Assembly (NCBI GenBank): GCA_963733065.1
Contig: CAVTBT010000002.1
Coordinates: forward strand, 1-64,000
DNA length: 64,000 nucleotides
From: CAVTBT01 sp963733065
GTDB taxonomy: Bacteria; Actinomycetota; Thermoleophilia; Gaiellales; Gaiellaceae
Direction of reading: 5' to 3'
Shown here: piece after piece, positions 25,096 through 33,431 of the stretch
Position numbering within the stretch: position 1 is the first letter of the stretch
Layout of the letters: the number at the start of each line of letters is the position of its first letter
The notes under the pieces: model-generated
Databases searched by the model: none
What the model was told of the DNA's origin: nothing
The model's input: the letters and a program-made list of their open reading frames with translations, nothing else
Position numbers and translations under genes: made by a program

Positions 25096-27497
25096 GCGAG
25101 CGCGACTACCGCATCGATCTCGTCGCCGGCGTCGCTATGCCGGAGACCGCGCCCCTGCCGCTCGACACCGGCTGGGCCGAGACGGAACACCTGGCCGAGG
25201 TCATCGACCTCGCCCTCCACAGGCGTGTGTTCGGGTTCGCCCGGGCTCTCGAGGTCGAGGCCCCGCGCAGCACGCGCTTCCGCACCGAGGTCCGGTTCCG
25301 CCGCGTGTGGCCGGGCCAGCGGGAGATCGCCGTCGAGCAGACGGTCGCGGCGCCGCTCTGGCGCAGCGAGCTCGTCTTCCGCCGCGCGGCCGTCGAGAAG
25401 CTGCTGACCCCTGTCGAGACCCCGTCGTTCGGCGTCGCGGCGTTCGCCGCTTCCGTTTCGGACGTCTCGTACCGCGAGTCCGAGAAGGAGCCCGCCGTCG
25501 TGGCCGAGCCCGAGTTCGTCAATCCCGAGCCGTCGAGCATCGCCCCCGTCCCGGTCGTCGTCGCCGAAGACGACTCCGAGCACGAGGCCGCCGACAGCGA
25601 CGTCGGCAACGACGTCGACAGCGACGCGGACGTCGTGCACGAGGTCGCGGAGCCGGAGGTCACCGAGTTCGAGCACGACACGATCGCCCTGGTGGACGAG
25701 CCGGCTGTCGTCCGGTCGGCCTCGACCTCGGGCGGAGGCGCGCCGAAGGAGAAGCGCTCCCGCCGTGGCGGCGGCCGCGCTCCGAAGAGCCAGCGCCTCG
25801 TCGGCCTGAAGGTCGGCGCATCCCAGCTCGCAGCCGCAGTCGTGGACAACGACGGCAGCCCCGAGCTCGTGCAGCTCGCACGCACCCCGTTCGAGACGGG
25901 CGTCGTGGTCGACGGCGAGGTGCGGGACGAGGAAGCACTCGCCCAGGCACTCAACGACTTCTTCGAGCAGGCCAAGCTGCCGCGCCGCGGCGTCCGCATC
26001 GGCCTGGCGTCGAACCGCATCGGCGTCCGCACGCTCGACATCACCGGCATTCACGACGAGGAGCGCTTCGACAACGCCGTCCGCTTCAAGGCGCACGAGG
26101 TGCTCCCGATCGCGATGAACGAGTCGGTGCTCGACTACCGCATCATCGGCGACAGCGTCGACGCCAACGGCGAGCCCGCGAAGCGCGTGCTGCTCGTCGT
26201 CGCGCCGCGCGAGCAGGTCGACCCCTATGTCAACGCCTGCCAGAAGGCCGGCATCCGGCTCGACGGCATCGACCTCGAGGCGTTCGCGCTCCTGCGGACG
26301 TTCGTCGAGCCGCGCTCGGCGTCCTCGAGCGAGGATCAGGCCGCGGTCGTCGTCGTGTCGATCGGCCACGAGTCGACGACTCTCGTCGTCTCCGGCGCCG
26401 GCGTCTGCGAGTTCACCCGCGTGTTCGGCTGGGGCGGCGCGCAGCTCGACGCCGCGATCGCCGCTGCCTGCGGCGTCGACGGGCTCGAGGCCGCAGCGAT
26501 CAAGACGCAGCTGTCGCTCGACGGCGAGCTGCCGGAGTCGCTCGACGCGGGCGTGGCCGGAAAGGCTCTGGAGGCGGTTCGCACGGAGCTGACGCTCTTC
26601 GCGCGCGAGCTCGTCTCCTCGCTCCAGTTCTACCAGAAGCAGACTGATTCGCTGGGCATCGGCGAGATCGTCGTCACCGGCGGTACGTCCCAGCTCGCAG
26701 GACTCCCGGATTCGCTGCACACGCTCGTCGGCGTGCCGGTCCGCTCCGGCGATCCGCTCGGACGCGTGGCCGCCGGCCGCGACGTCACCTCCGACCCGAC
26801 GCTCACGGACACGGTCGGCTCGCTGTCGGTCGCGATCGGCCTCGGTATCGAGGACGACCCGATTCGCGCCGTCAACCTGCTCCCGGCCGATGCACGGGTG
26901 AACACGCGAAAGCGCCCGAGCCGCACGCAGCTGCTCGTGCCGGTCGCGCTGGCCGTCCCGGTCGTCGCGGTTGCCGCGATGCTCGTCCCGGCCAAGTCGC
27001 AGGTCAGCAACCGCGAGGCAGAGCTCGACACGCTCAAGGCCGAGCTCGCCACGCTGCCCGAGCCCTCGGGCCCCGGCATCGATTCGAGCATCAAGGGCGA
27101 GCAGGCTCGCCGCGCAGCGGTCGTCGCCGACGTGCTCTCGAGGCGCACCTCGTGGGATCGCGTGCTCCGCGACCTCTCGCTGGTGATCCCGAAGGACGTC
27201 TGGCTCACCGGCCTTCAGGGCGCAGTCCCGCAGCCGCTGAGCGTCGTCACCGCGCCGGCCACCGCCGGCACGCCGGCGCCCGCGCCGGCTCCGGCCGTCG
27301 CGTCGGCCACGGGCCTCCGGCTCACGGGCCACACCTTCGGGCAGGCCGGCGTCGCCAAGCTGCTCGCCCGCCTCTCCACCGTGCCCACCCTCGCAGGCGT
27401 CCAGCTCGTCAGCAGCATGCGCGTCGAGAAGGGCAGCCGCAAGGTCATCCAGTTCGAGATCGCCGCCAACCTGCGCGGCGCAGGGGAGCCGACGTGA
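25092..27497 (+). CDS. pilM: PilM-PilN fusion with an extra N-terminal domain
   Basis: ATG 25092 overlaps the preceding stop, giving 801 residues, more than twice the size of PilM. Residues 1-115 are an unrecognised domain with strands such as FRTEVRFRRVWPGQREIAV. Residues 130-200 are a highly acidic linker, followed by a basic patch (KEKRSRRGGGRAPK). An actin-like PilM domain runs from about 236 (RLVGLKVGASQLAAAVVDN) to 590, with GIGEIVVTGGTSQLAGLP near its end. PilN then begins at the signature VNLLP at 594-598, with its single membrane helix at about 613-633 and a periplasmic coil and ferredoxin-like part after it. Normally PilM binds the NLLP peptide of separate PilN; here they are covalently joined. 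Confidence 0.85.
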   Translation: MSERDYRIDLVAGVAMPETAPLPLDTGWAETEHLAEVIDLALHRRVFGFARALEVEAPRSTRFRTEVRFRRVWPGQREIAVEQTVAAPLWRSELVFRRAAVEKLLTPVETPSFGVAAFAASVSDVSYRESEKEPAVVAEPEFVNPEPSSIAPVPVVVAEDDSEHEAADSDVGNDVDSDADVVHEVAEPEVTEFEHDTIALVDEPAVVRSASTSGGGAPKEKRSRRGGGRAPKSQRLVGLKVGASQLAAAVVDNDGSPELVQLARTPFETGVVVDGEVRDEEALAQALNDFFEQAKLPRRGVRIGLASNRIGVRTLDITGIHDEERFDNAVRFKAHEVLPIAMNESVLDYRIIGDSVDANGEPAKRVLLVVAPREQVDPYVNACQKAGIRLDGIDLEAFALLRTFVEPRSASSSEDQAAVVVVSIGHESTTLVVSGAGVCEFTRVFGWGGAQLDAAIAAACGVDGLEAAAIKTQLSLDGELPESLDAGVAGKALEAVRTELTLFARELVSSLQFYQKQTDSLGIGEIVVTGGTSQLAGLPDSLHTLVGVPVRSGDPLGRVAAGRDVTSDPTLTDTVGSLSVAIGLGIEDDPIRAVNLLPADARVNTRKRPSRTQLLVPVALAVPVVAVAAMLVPAKSQVSNREAELDTLKAELATLPEPSGPGIDSSIKGEQARRAAVVADVLSRRTSWDRVLRDLSLVIPKDVWLTGLQGAVPQPLSVVTAPATAGTPAPAPAPAVASATGLRLTGHTFGQAGVAKLLARLSTVPTLAGVQLVSSMRVEKGSRKVIQFEIAANLRGAGEPT

Positions 27498-28168
27498 ACG
27501 AGAAGCTGAAGAATCCGAAGGTCGCGATCGGCGCCGCTGTCGCCGGAGGCATCCTGCTGGCGCTCGCCGGCTGGGCCCTCCTGGTGTCGCCCGCGCGCTC
27601 CAAGTCCGCCGACCTGGGCACGCAGATCCAGTCGACGCAGGCCGAGATCACGGTGCGCCGGGCGGCAATCGCCAGCAAGCCGAAGATCGAGGTCGACGTC
27701 CGCTCGAGCGATCTGTTCCGCCTGACGAAGGCGGTGCCGGGCAAGTCCGACATGCCGGGCATCGTGCTCGCGCTCAACCGGCTCGCCGGCGGCACGGGCA
27801 TCACGTTCAACTCGATCACGCCGTCGGCCGTCGTGCCCGCTCAGGGCTACAACGTCCTGCCGCTCTCGGTGGTCGTCAACGGCCGCTACGGCGAGGTCAA
27901 CTCGTTCCTGCACAACCTCCGCAAGCTCGTCACGGTTCGCAAGGGCCGTCTCGACGCCAGCGGCCGGCTGTTCGCGATCGACAACGTCGACCTCGCCGAG
28001 TCCGCCGACGCGAAGTTCCCGAACGTCCAGGCGACCATCACGCTCGACGCCTTCGTCTACGCCGGCGGCGTCACGCAGAGCACCGATCCCGCGTCGCCGA
28101 ACGCGAATCCCTCCTACACGGACACGACGCCCTCGAGCGGGGCGGTCGCAGCGGAGGCGTCCTCCTAA
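27494..28168 (+). CDS. pilO: PilO-like pilus alignment protein
   Basis: GTG 27494 overlaps the pilM-N stop (GTGA), giving 224 residues. A short cytoplasmic start MNEKLKNPK precedes one membrane helix at about residues 10-32. A coiled-coil (ADLGTQIQSTQAEITVRRAAI) follows, then a ferredoxin-like domain with LPLSVVVNGRYGEVNSFLHN and VRKGRLDASGRLFAID. This is the standard PilO layout. PilO pairs with PilN to link the cytoplasmic PilM ring with the outer parts of the pilus machine. The C-terminal 30 residues are Ser/Thr/Pro-rich. Confidence 0.85.
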   Translation: MNEKLKNPKVAIGAAVAGGILLALAGWALLVSPARSKSADLGTQIQSTQAEITVRRAAIASKPKIEVDVRSSDLFRLTKAVPGKSDMPGIVLALNRLAGGTGITFNSITPSAVVPAQGYNVLPLSVVVNGRYGEVNSFLHNLRKLVTVRKGRLDASGRLFAIDNVDLAESADAKFPNVQATITLDAFVYAGGVTQSTDPASPNANPSYTDTTPSSGAVAAEASS

Positions 28169-28947
28169 TGGCCAAGAAGCAGACCAATCCAGGCGCGCGC
28201 GAGCGCAAGCAGAAGATCGTCATCGCGGTCGGCGGGGTGCTCCTCGCCGGGCTGATGGTGATCCAGGGCCCGAAGCTCCTGGACGCCTTCGGCGGTGGCT
28301 CCAACGAAGCCGCACCCGCGAGCGCGACCCCGCAGGCGACCCCTGCCGCGGATCCCGCGAACCCTGGCGCCGCACCGGCTAACACGGTGGTCGTCGTGAA
28401 GGCTCCGAAGAGCGCGCGGGCACAGCTCGCCGGCGTGGTCATCGTGCCGGAGCAGCCGGTCCAGCCGGGCGACGGCCAGCTCGGGTCGTTCAGCCGTTTC
28501 GACAGCAAGGACCCGTTCGTGCAGCTGGTGTCCAGCGAGGTGCCGGGTGCCACGCCCGCCCAGGGCGCACAGCCCGCAGCGGTCGCGGTCGCGAAGCAGG
28601 CGCAGGCGAAGTCCGGCGCCCCGGCCGGAGCAGGTTCCGCCGGCAAGACGCCCGACGCTCCTCGCGCGTTGCCGACGATGGCGATGCTCAAGGTCAACGG
28701 CAAGCTGGTCACGCTCGAGGCCGGAAAGCGCTTCCCGCGCGGTGACGGTGCCTTCGTGCTCAAGTCGCTCAAGCCCGGCAGCGTCGGCATCAGCGTCGCG
28801 GACGGCGAGTTCTCCGGCGGCGGCGTTCTGACCCTCCGCCTGGGCCGCCAGGTCACCCTGGTGAACACTGCGACCGGAGCCCGCTACGTCGTGAAGCTCG
28901 TCCTCCTCGGCGACGAGGCGAACGTCACCCGCTTCTCGACGAAGTGA
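28168..28947 (+). CDS. PilP-like membrane-anchored pilus protein
   Basis: ATG 28168 overlaps the pilO stop (TAATG), giving 259 residues. One membrane helix lies at about residues 17-36. An Ala/Pro-rich linker is followed by SKDPFVQLV near 112, the DPF motif typical of PilP/GspC. A second low-complexity linker leads to a C-terminal beta domain (MAMLKVNGKLVTLEAGKRFPRGDGAFVLKS is the start of it, about residues 171-200). PilP normally is a lipoprotein in diderms; here it is helix-anchored, as expected if there is no outer membrane. Assignment rests on position, DPF motif and layout. Confidence 0.65.
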   Translation: MAKKQTNPGARERKQKIVIAVGGVLLAGLMVIQGPKLLDAFGGGSNEAAPASATPQATPAADPANPGAAPANTVVVVKAPKSARAQLAGVVIVPEQPVQPGDGQLGSFSRFDSKDPFVQLVSSEVPGATPAQGAQPAAVAVAKQAQAKSGAPAGAGSAGKTPDAPRALPTMAMLKVNGKLVTLEAGKRFPRGDGAFVLKSLKPGSVGISVADGEFSGGGVLTLRLGRQVTLVNTATGARYVVKLVLLGDEANVTRFSTK

Positions 28948-29126
28948 TCGGTCGTGCCGCGCGTGAATCCGACGGCTTCGGGCTCGTCAAAGTCGTGATC
29001 GCTCTCGTGATCCTCAACTTCGCAATCCTTGCGCTGTTCGCCACCGTCGGCTCCGGCGCAGTCGCCGCAGCCGGCGAGCGGACGGCCGGTTGCAGCGGAT
29101 CCTCGACCACTCCCTGCGGGCGCTAA
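28944..29126 (+). CDS. Short prepilin-like protein, probably truncated
   Basis: GTG 28944 overlaps the preceding stop (GTGA), giving 60 residues. The sequence ESDGFGLVKVVIALVILN fits a class III prepilin leader, with cleavage after Gly and Phe at +1, but Lys stands at +5 in place of the conserved Glu. After about residue 45 the chain loses character and stops. Minor prepilins are usually 130-200 residues, so this is likely cut short by a frameshift or deletion before pilC. It could instead be a real short pilin-like peptide. Confidence 0.5.
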   Translation: MIGRAARESDGFGLVKVVIALVILNFAILALFATVGSGAVAAAGERTAGCSGSSTTPCGR

Positions 29127-29158
29127 AGGAACGCTCGCCGCCCGCCGATGCACTGACC

Positions 29159-30379
29159 ATGCCGTCCTTCGCCTACAGCGCCATCAACTCCGACGGATTC
29201 CTCCTCCAGGGGGAGATCCAGGCCACCGACCTCTCCGGCGCCCGTGAGGCGCTCCGGGGCAACGGCCTGATTGCCCAGACGCTCGAGCAGCTCCAGGGCG
29301 ACAGCCAGTCGAGTGGCGGCGGCCTCTTCGGTCGCCAGAAGAAGGTCAAGCCCAAGTCGCTGCAGATCTTCTCGCGCCAGTTCGCGACGATGATCGAGGC
29401 GGGTCTGTCCGTCGTGCAGTCGCTCGTGATCCTCGAGGAGCAGACCGACGACACAGCGCTCGGCCTGATCATCGACGACGTCCGCGAGAGGGTCGAGGGG
29501 GGCTCGCTGCTCTCCGAAGCGATGGCCCAGCACCCGAACACCTTCAGCCGCCTCTACGTGGCGATGGTCGAGGCCGGCGAGGCCGCAGGCGCCCTCGAAA
29601 CCGTGCTCGACCGCGTGGCAACGCAGATCGAGAAGGAGCAGAAGATCAAGCGCCGCGTGAAGGGCGCCATGATCTACCCGACCGTCGTGCTCACCTTCGC
29701 GACGCTCGTCCTGGTCGGGATGCTGATGTTCCTCGTCCCGGTCTTCGTCAAGATCTTCGATCAGCTGGGCGGCGAGCTGCCGACGCTGACGCAGTACGTC
29801 ATGTACGCCTCGAACGGCCTGCGCGACTACTGGTTCATCATCTTCCCGGTCGCCGGTGGCATGTTCTACGGATTCTTCCGCTGGAAGAAGACCGAGAGCG
29901 GGCGCCAGGCCTGGGATCGCTTCAAGCTGCGCGTGCCGTTGTCGATCGGCGACGTCGTCCAGAAGGTCGCCATGGCCCGGTTCTCGCGCACGCTCTCGAC
30001 GCTGATCGCCTCGGGCGTGGACATCATGAAGGCACTCGAGATCACGAGCCAGACGGCCGGCAACTGGGTCGTCGAGTCCGCGATCATCGACGCGCGGCAA
30101 CGGGTGCAGGAAGGCGCCCCGATCGCGCAGCCCCTGATCGAGCACCCCGTCTTCCCGGCGATGGTCGGACAGATGGTGAAGATCGGTGAGGAGACCGGTG
30201 AGCTCGAGAAGATGCTCACCAAGGTCGCGGATTTCTACGAGGACGAGGTCGACGCCTCCATCCAGGCGCTGACCTCGATCATCGAGCCGCTGATGATGAT
30301 CGGCGTGGGACTGATGGTCGGCGTGATCATCATCTCGATGTACCTGCCGATGTTCAAGATGCTCAGCCTCATCGAGTAG
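29159..30379 (+). CDS. pilC: Type IV pilus inner-membrane platform protein PilC
   Basis: The start ATG 29159 (MPSFAYSAINSDG) fits the family N-terminus; an in-frame ATG at 29090 would overlap the gene before it. The 406 residues contain two GspF domains. The first, near residues 70-195, begins IFSRQFATMIEAGLSVVQ; the second, near 275-395, begins RFSRTLSTLIASGVDIMKAL. Membrane helices are at about 175, 225 and 380. PilC is the rotor on which PilB and PilT act. It closes the pilus operon and is followed by a strong hairpin at 30417. Confidence 0.93.
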   Translation: MPSFAYSAINSDGFLLQGEIQATDLSGAREALRGNGLIAQTLEQLQGDSQSSGGGLFGRQKKVKPKSLQIFSRQFATMIEAGLSVVQSLVILEEQTDDTALGLIIDDVRERVEGGSLLSEAMAQHPNTFSRLYVAMVEAGEAAGALETVLDRVATQIEKEQKIKRRVKGAMIYPTVVLTFATLVLVGMLMFLVPVFVKIFDQLGGELPTLTQYVMYASNGLRDYWFIIFPVAGGMFYGFFRWKKTESGRQAWDRFKLRVPLSIGDVVQKVAMARFSRTLSTLIASGVDIMKALEITSQTAGNWVVESAIIDARQRVQEGAPIAQPLIEHPVFPAMVGQMVKIGEETGELEKMLTKVADFYEDEVDASIQALTSIIEPLMMIGVGLMVGVIIISMYLPMFKMLSLIE

Positions 30380-30391
30380 CTCCGGCTCCGC

Positions 30392-31522
30392 TCACACCCT
30401 CCATTCGAACCCTCCGAAGAGCCCTGCGACCGCAGGGCTCTTCTCGTCGTTGGCTCGCACTCGCGGGTGCTCGAGCAACGCCGTGAAACGCCGCGACGTC
30501 GTCAGCCTTCGCCACCCGGCACTTTGCGGTCTCCGTCGCCGTTCGCCGCGGTGACAGGGCTCGCGGAGCCAGCAGGCACACGACCGACCCGGCCCGACCT
30601 GGACGAGCGCGGGCTCCTCGCCGGGGCACGGCTCGAAGGCGTGGCGGCAGCGAGGGTGGAAGCGGCAGCCCGTGGGCGGGTTCGCGGGGTCGGGGATCTC
30701 ACCGGGCAGCCCCTGGGCCAGGACTCCCTCGCCGTCGTGCGCGGGCGCGGCCGCGAGCAGGGCTTCGGTGTAGGGGTGCAGCGGCTCCTGCCACAGCGAC
30801 CGCTTCGGCGCGTGCTCGACGACCTTGCCGAGGTACATGACGGTGACGACGTCGGCTACGTGCTGGACGATCGCGAGGTCGTGCGAGATGAGGAGCACGC
30901 CCAGACCGAGCTCCCGCGTGAGCGACACGAGCAGGTTCGCGATCTGTGCCTGGGCGGAAGCGTCGAGCGAGGAGATCGGCTCGTCGGCGATGACGATCGC
31001 CGGGTCAGCCGCGAGTGCCCGGGCGATGCAGATGCGCTGCCGCTGCCCGCCGCTGAATTCGCCGGGCAGCCGGTTCGCCGACGCGTGGGCGATGCCGACC
31101 GTGTCGAGCAGCTCGTGGATCCGCGCCCGGCGCAGGTTCGCCGGCACGCCGCCGGCCCGGCGCAGCGCGTCCGCCAGCTGGGCAGCGACGGTGCGGCGCG
31201 GGTTCAGCGACGACTGCGGGTCCTGGAAGACCATCTGCAGGCGGCGGAAGTGCTGGATGCGGGGCCGTCGGGACAGCGGCGTCACCTCCCGGCCGTCGAA
31301 GACGATCGAGCCCGAGGTGAGCGGGATCAGCCCGGTCGCCGCGCGGGCGAGGGTCGACTTTCCGCACCCCGACTCGCCGACGAGCCCGTGCACCTCGCCG
31401 GTGCGGACGTCCAGCGTCACGTCTGCGACGGCTCGCACGCTCGGCTGATGGCGCCGGTGGTAGTCCACCACGACCCGGTCGAGCGCGAGCGCCGGCGCCG
31501 GCGGGGCCGCGACGGCGCTCAC
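30392..31522 (-). CDS. dppF: Dipeptide/oligopeptide ABC transporter ATPase, DppF type (system 1)
   Basis: GTG 31522 overlaps the dppD stop (GTGA), giving 376 residues. Walker A GESGCGKST, signature FSGGQRQR, Walker B IVIADEP and the switch histidine LLISHD are present. The oligopeptide-type C-terminal motif GCRFHPRCRHAF and its cysteines, which in this family can hold an iron-sulfur cluster, are also present. The last 50 or so residues are Arg-rich and run through the pilC terminator; a frame shift near 30560 may have removed the natural stop (another frame ends at 30502). It pairs with DppD to energise uptake. Confidence 0.88.
   Translation of the reverse strand: MSAVAAPPAPALALDRVVVDYHRRHQPSVRAVADVTLDVRTGEVHGLVGESGCGKSTLARAATGLIPLTSGSIVFDGREVTPLSRRPRIQHFRRLQMVFQDPQSSLNPRRTVAAQLADALRRAGGVPANLRRARIHELLDTVGIAHASANRLPGEFSGGQRQRICIARALAADPAIVIADEPISSLDASAQAQIANLLVSLTRELGLGVLLISHDLAIVQHVADVVTVMYLGKVVEHAPKRSLWQEPLHPYTEALLAAAPAHDGEGVLAQGLPGEIPDPANPPTGCRFHPRCRHAFEPCPGEEPALVQVGPGRSCACWLREPCHRGERRRRPQSAGWRRLTTSRRFTALLEHPRVRANDEKSPAVAGLFGGFEWRV
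30417..30442. terminator. Bidirectional terminator after pilC
   Basis: Arms AAGAGCCCTGC (30417-30427) and GCAGGGCTCTT (30432-30442) form an 11-base-pair stem with loop GACC, flanked by AA and TT-rich bases. It lies 38 bases after the pilC stop and would also serve the convergent ABC operon. The minus-strand dppF frame runs across it, which is odd. Confidence 0.8.
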
Positions 31523-32514
31523 GGCAGCTGCTCCGAGACGGCGGCACGACGCGCGAACGGCGCGACGGGACATGCGGAGCGCCGGCCCGCCCCGATGTCG
31601 GCGAGCGGCGGGACGTCCTCGAGGCACGGCGGCTGGGCGTACTCGCACCGCGGGTGGAAGGCGCAGCCGGAGGGCCGACTCTCGGGCGTGGCCGGCACAC
31701 CGGGGATGGGCAACAGCGGGTCGTCGACGCGCGCCGGGTCGGGCAGCGCCATCAGCAGGTGCTTCGTGTACGGGTGCTGCGGGTCCTGGAGCAGGTCTCG
31801 GGTCGGCCCGGACTCGACGATCCGCCCCGCGTAGAACACGCAGACGCGGTCCGCAAGGCTCGACAGGACGCCGAGATCGTGCGTGACGATGATCACGGCC
31901 ATGTCGCGCTCGCGACGCAGCTGGTCGAGCAGCTGCAGGATGCCGGCCTGCACCGTCACGTCGAGCGCCGTCGTCGGCTCATCGGCGATCAGGAGGCGCG
32001 GCTCGCAGGCCAGCGCCATCGCGATCACGATCCGCTGGCGCATGCCGCCCGAGAAGTGGTGCGGATACGCGTCGACCGCCTTGCGTGCATTCGGGATGCG
32101 CACCTCCTCGAGCAACGAGACGGCGCGGGTGCGGCCCTCGCGCCGTCCGACGCCGAGGTGCTTGCGCATGTGCTCGGCGAGCTGCCGCTCGATGGACAGC
32201 ATCGGGTGCAGCGTCGTCATCGGGTCCTGGAACACGACGCCGATGTCCTTGCCGCGGATACGGCTCAGCTCGCGTGGTGGCAGGCCGATCAGGTCACGCC
32301 CGGCGAAGGTGGCGCTGCCGGTCACGACTGCCACCGGCGGCTGGAGGCCGAGCAGCGCGAGCACGGTCATCGTCTTGCCGCTGCCGCTCTCCCCGGCGAT
32401 TCCGAGCACCTCGCGGGGCGCGACGGTGAAGTCGACGCCGTCGACGACCGTCACCGGCGCCGTCGGGCCCGGCATGCGCATCCGCAGCCGCTCGACCGTG
32501 AGCAGGTCAGGCAT
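31519..32514 (-). CDS. dppD: Dipeptide/oligopeptide ABC transporter ATPase, DppD type (system 1)
   Basis: The 331-residue ATPase has Walker A GESGSGKTM near residue 41, Q-loop VVFQDPMTTLHPM, signature FSGGMRQR, Walker B LLIADEPTTALD and the switch VTHDLGV. The C-terminal GCAFHPRCEYAQPPC is typical of oligopeptide-system ATPases. It overlaps dppC by eight bases upstream and dppF by four downstream, so all are co-translated. Substrate class is inferred from family and linked amidases. Confidence 0.9.
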   Translation of the reverse strand: MPDLLTVERLRMRMPGPTAPVTVVDGVDFTVAPREVLGIAGESGSGKTMTVLALLGLQPPVAVVTGSATFAGRDLIGLPPRELSRIRGKDIGVVFQDPMTTLHPMLSIERQLAEHMRKHLGVGRREGRTRAVSLLEEVRIPNARKAVDAYPHHFSGGMRQRIVIAMALACEPRLLIADEPTTALDVTVQAGILQLLDQLRRERDMAVIIVTHDLGVLSSLADRVCVFYAGRIVESGPTRDLLQDPQHPYTKHLLMALPDPARVDDPLLPIPGVPATPESRPSGCAFHPRCEYAQPPCLEDVPPLADIGAGRRSACPVAPFARRAAVSEQLP

Positions 32515-33421
32515 GGTCGCGCCGGATCACGCGCGCCACCCGTGGGTCGAGCGCGTCGCGGAGGCTGTCGCCGATGAAGTTGAACGCGAGCACCGCGGTC
32601 AGGATCGCGAGCCCGGGGAACGTCCCGACCCACCAGTGGTTGAACGCAAGGGCGCCCGCCGACACCATCGCCCCCCACTCCGGTTCGGGCGGCTGCGCGC
32701 CGAGGCCGAGGAACGACAGCCCCGACAGCCAGAGCACGGCGGTGCCGAGCTCGAGCGTGGCGAGCACGGCGATCGGCCCGGCGATGTTCGGCAGGATGTC
32801 CTTGGTGAGCGCCTCCCGCGCCGACGCACCCGTCAGACGGCTTGCGAGCACGTAGTCCATCTCGCGCGTCGAGAGCACGAGGCCCCGCGTGACCCGGGCG
32901 TAGAGCGGCCAGGCGATGAGGACGAGGGCGATCACGGCGTTGCGCAGGCTCGGGCCGAGGGCGGCCGCGACCGCCATCGCCAGGATGATGTGCGGGAACG
33001 CGAACACGAGGTCGGCGATCCGCATCACGGTCTCGTCGGCGAACCGGCCCGTATAGCCGGCGAAGCCGCCGAGGATCGCGCCGGTCGTGCAGGCGAGGGC
33101 GACGAGCATCACCGCGAGCGGCAGCGTGATCCGCGAGCCGTAGATGACGCGCGAGTAGACGTCGCGACCGAGCTCGTCCGTGCCGAACCAGTGGTCGCGC
33201 GAAGGGGCCGCATACAGGTCCGTGCTCTGCTCGAGCGGCCCGTACTGGGTGATCAGCGGCGCGAGTAGCGCGGCCAGCACCCAGAAGACGATGATGACCG
33301 CGCCGACGATCGTCAGTGGACGCCGGAAGACCGACCGCGTCGCGGCCTTCTGGTGGCGCCGCAGGGCCCGCTCGGCGCGAGCCTCGCCGGCGACGTCGAC
33401 GACGGAGGGCACCTGGCTCAT
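32507..33421 (-). CDS. dppC: Dipeptide-type ABC permease, DppC type (system 1)
   Basis: The 304-residue permease starts at ATG 33421. It has an N-terminal cytoplasmic tail, a first helix near residue 38, the DppC signature HWFGTDELGRDVYSRVIYG near residue 90 and five more helices. The EAA loop ASARLTGASAREALTKDILPN-like region lies near 205 (ASRLTGASAREALTKDILPN). The final SLRDALDPR is characteristic. It forms the channel with DppB. Ten bases separate it from dppB, in the same order as system 2. Confidence 0.9.
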   Translation of the reverse strand: MSQVPSVVDVAGEARAERALRRHQKAATRSVFRRPLTIVGAVIIVFWVLAALLAPLITQYGPLEQSTDLYAAPSRDHWFGTDELGRDVYSRVIYGSRITLPLAVMLVALACTTGAILGGFAGYTGRFADETVMRIADLVFAFPHIILAMAVAAALGPSLRNAVIALVLIAWPLYARVTRGLVLSTREMDYVLASRLTGASAREALTKDILPNIAGPIAVLATLELGTAVLWLSGLSFLGLGAQPPEPEWGAMVSAGALAFNHWWVGTFPGLAILTAVLAFNFIGDSLRDALDPRVARVIRRDHA

Positions 33422-33431
33422 CCGGCGGCCC

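Noticed and set aside
24870..27332. Minus-strand open frame of 820 codons opposite pilM-N
   Set aside because: Same shadow signature; the plus-strand frame carries PilM and PilN motifs and overlaps its neighbours by four bases.
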